Of a DNA stretch of 22,003 bases, positions 21,293-22,003 are shown one piece after another; within the stretch, counting starts at the first letter, position 1, and the number at the start of each line of letters is the position of its first letter. The stretch is taken from the NCBI GenBank assembly GCA_015852425.1, contig JAAAIG010000663.1, forward strand, positions 1 through 22,003, written 5' to 3'. Position numbers and translations under genes: made by a program. The notes under the pieces are model-generated. The model worked only from the letters and a program-made list of their open reading frames with translations, was not told the DNA's origin and ran no database searches. This DNA is from Gryganskiella cystojenkinii (Eukaryota; Mortierellomycota; Mortierellomycetes; Mortierellales; Mortierellaceae).

Positions 21293-21318
21293 TCACAGCT
21301 ATTCTTCGCGTAACCACC

Positions 21319-22003
21319 ATGGAGAACACACTTGACAAAACCCAACCGTCGTTCTTTCAAAGCCTCAAGCAGATGAAGGGCCTCCTTCTCGCGATCGTAT
21401 CCTCTGCTCAGATGCTCGATATCATCAACGTGTCCAGTGTCACGATTGTCCTACCCAACATTATGCGCGATGTCGGCTTCGAAGTTGATCAGCTCCAATG
21501 GTAAACACACTTCCTCTCCCCCTTTGTTCACCCTCAAAAGAGCCATGATTTTTGCACGCGTAACAACCTTTTGACATCCGTCCCTCCTTTCCCCACGAAT
21601 TATTCCCCTTATTCAACAGGGTCGCTTCTGCTTACTCTCTTGCTTATGGCGCATTCCTCCTATTGGGTGGCCGCTTGGGTGATCTCTTTGGACATCGCAA
21701 CATTTACATCCTCGGTGTAACATGGTTCTCAATCTGGGCTGTCGTCAGTGGAGTTTCTAGTAGCCCGGTCATGATTTCGATCGCTCGTGCTCTGCAAGGC
21801 ATGGGTGCTGGATTCACTGTCCCTAGTGCCTTAGCTATCCTGACCACAACTTATCCCGTAGGCCCAGAAAGAACAAAAGCCCTGAGTATCTTTGGTGGTA
21901 CTGCAGCTGTGGGATCCGTTGTCGGTGTGCTCTTGGGTGGAGTCCTCGGTTCAACCATAGGTAAGAAATGTGCCAAAGACCTACCACCTCTTGCCTATTG
22001 TCT
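21319..22003 (+). CDS. MFS transporter, DHA2 drug:H+ antiporter type (5' part only)
   Basis: The gene runs off the window. Exon 1 is 21319-21500 and exon 2 is 21620-21960; a GTAAGA donor at 21961 opens a second intron. The ATG sits in ACCACCATGG, a strong start context. The 174 visible residues show helix 1 beginning LLLAIVSSAQMLDIINVSSV, then LPNIMRDVGF, motif A GGRLGDLFGHR between helices 2 and 3, motif B ARALQGMGAG, and GSVVGVLLGG at the motif C place in helix 5. This is the usual first half of the N-terminal domain of DHA2 family exporters with 14 helices. In this copy motif C lacks the usual proline. Likely role is proton-driven export of a drug, toxin or metabolite at the plasma or vacuolar membrane; the substrate is unknown, and the helix count cannot be checked here. 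Confidence 0.9.

Larger units (their letters stand above)
19558..21318. promoter_or_regulatory. Divergent intergenic region between the MYSM1-like and MFS genes
   Basis: About 1.76 kb without a supportable gene; open frames here are short, lack ATG starts or have no protein-like pattern. It contains a TCACGTGA palindrome (20148-20155), a 17-bp palindrome (20470-20486), an A-run near 20813-20822, a run of 23 thymines (20923-20945), a small hairpin (21075-21090) and the MFS core promoter. The part beside the MYSM1-like start (19558-19750) is GT-rich then pyrimidine-rich on the plus strand, with no clear TATA box on the minus strand. Confidence 0.5.

Noticed and set aside
1..22003. Secondary-metabolite or resistance gene cluster, suggested by two exporters
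   Set aside because: No biosynthetic enzyme lies between or beside them, and the genes between are a ribosome-biogenesis helicase and a chromatin enzyme.

Overview
The window is nuclear DNA from a filamentous fungus, most likely an early-diverging Mucoromycota member of the Mortierella type. This placement is an inference. It rests on short GT-AG introns (about 80-185 nt) with GTAAGT-like donors and CTAAC/CTAAT-like branch sites, AATAAA signals after stop codons, many poly(A) tracts upstream of starts, polyglutamine-rich proteins, and a SANT-SWIRM-MPN gene that the model yeasts lack. There are no operons, tRNAs, rRNAs, CRISPR arrays or recognisable transposons.

Layout from left to right. (1) 366-3674 +, a three-exon gene for a seven-helix membrane protein with a Ser/Thr-rich N-terminus and a roughly 625-residue low-complexity tail holding a run of 20 glutamines. 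(2) 3938-5462 -, a four-exon gene for an unrecognised protein with a disordered N-terminus and a helical C-terminus. (3) 6917-11163 +, a three-exon full-length ABCB (P-glycoprotein type) exporter with two apparently intact ATP sites. (4) 11619-14497 +, a five-exon DBP4/DDX10 DEAD-box RNA helicase for ribosome biogenesis. (5) 14694-19557 -, a six-exon MYSM1-like protein with SANT, SWIRM and a catalytically intact JAMM/MPN domain, a predicted histone H2A deubiquitinase. (6) 21319 to the window end +, the first two exons of an MFS transporter of the DHA2 type.

Genes 1 and 2 converge, as do genes 4 and 5, with poly(A) signals of opposite strands only tens of bases apart. Genes 2 and 3 diverge across about 1.45 kb, and genes 5 and 6 across about 1.76 kb. 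These two gaps hold the clearest promoter elements: TATA boxes before the ABC and MFS genes, a TCACGTGA palindrome, a 17-bp palindrome, and a dyad directly against the MFS TATA box. The genes do not form one pathway. The set is ribosome biogenesis, chromatin deubiquitination, two exporters and two orphan proteins.

The most notable item is the fungal MYSM1-like gene. Its domains are split across separate exons and are spaced by long disordered segments. It was pieced together from six exons whose splice phases all agree.
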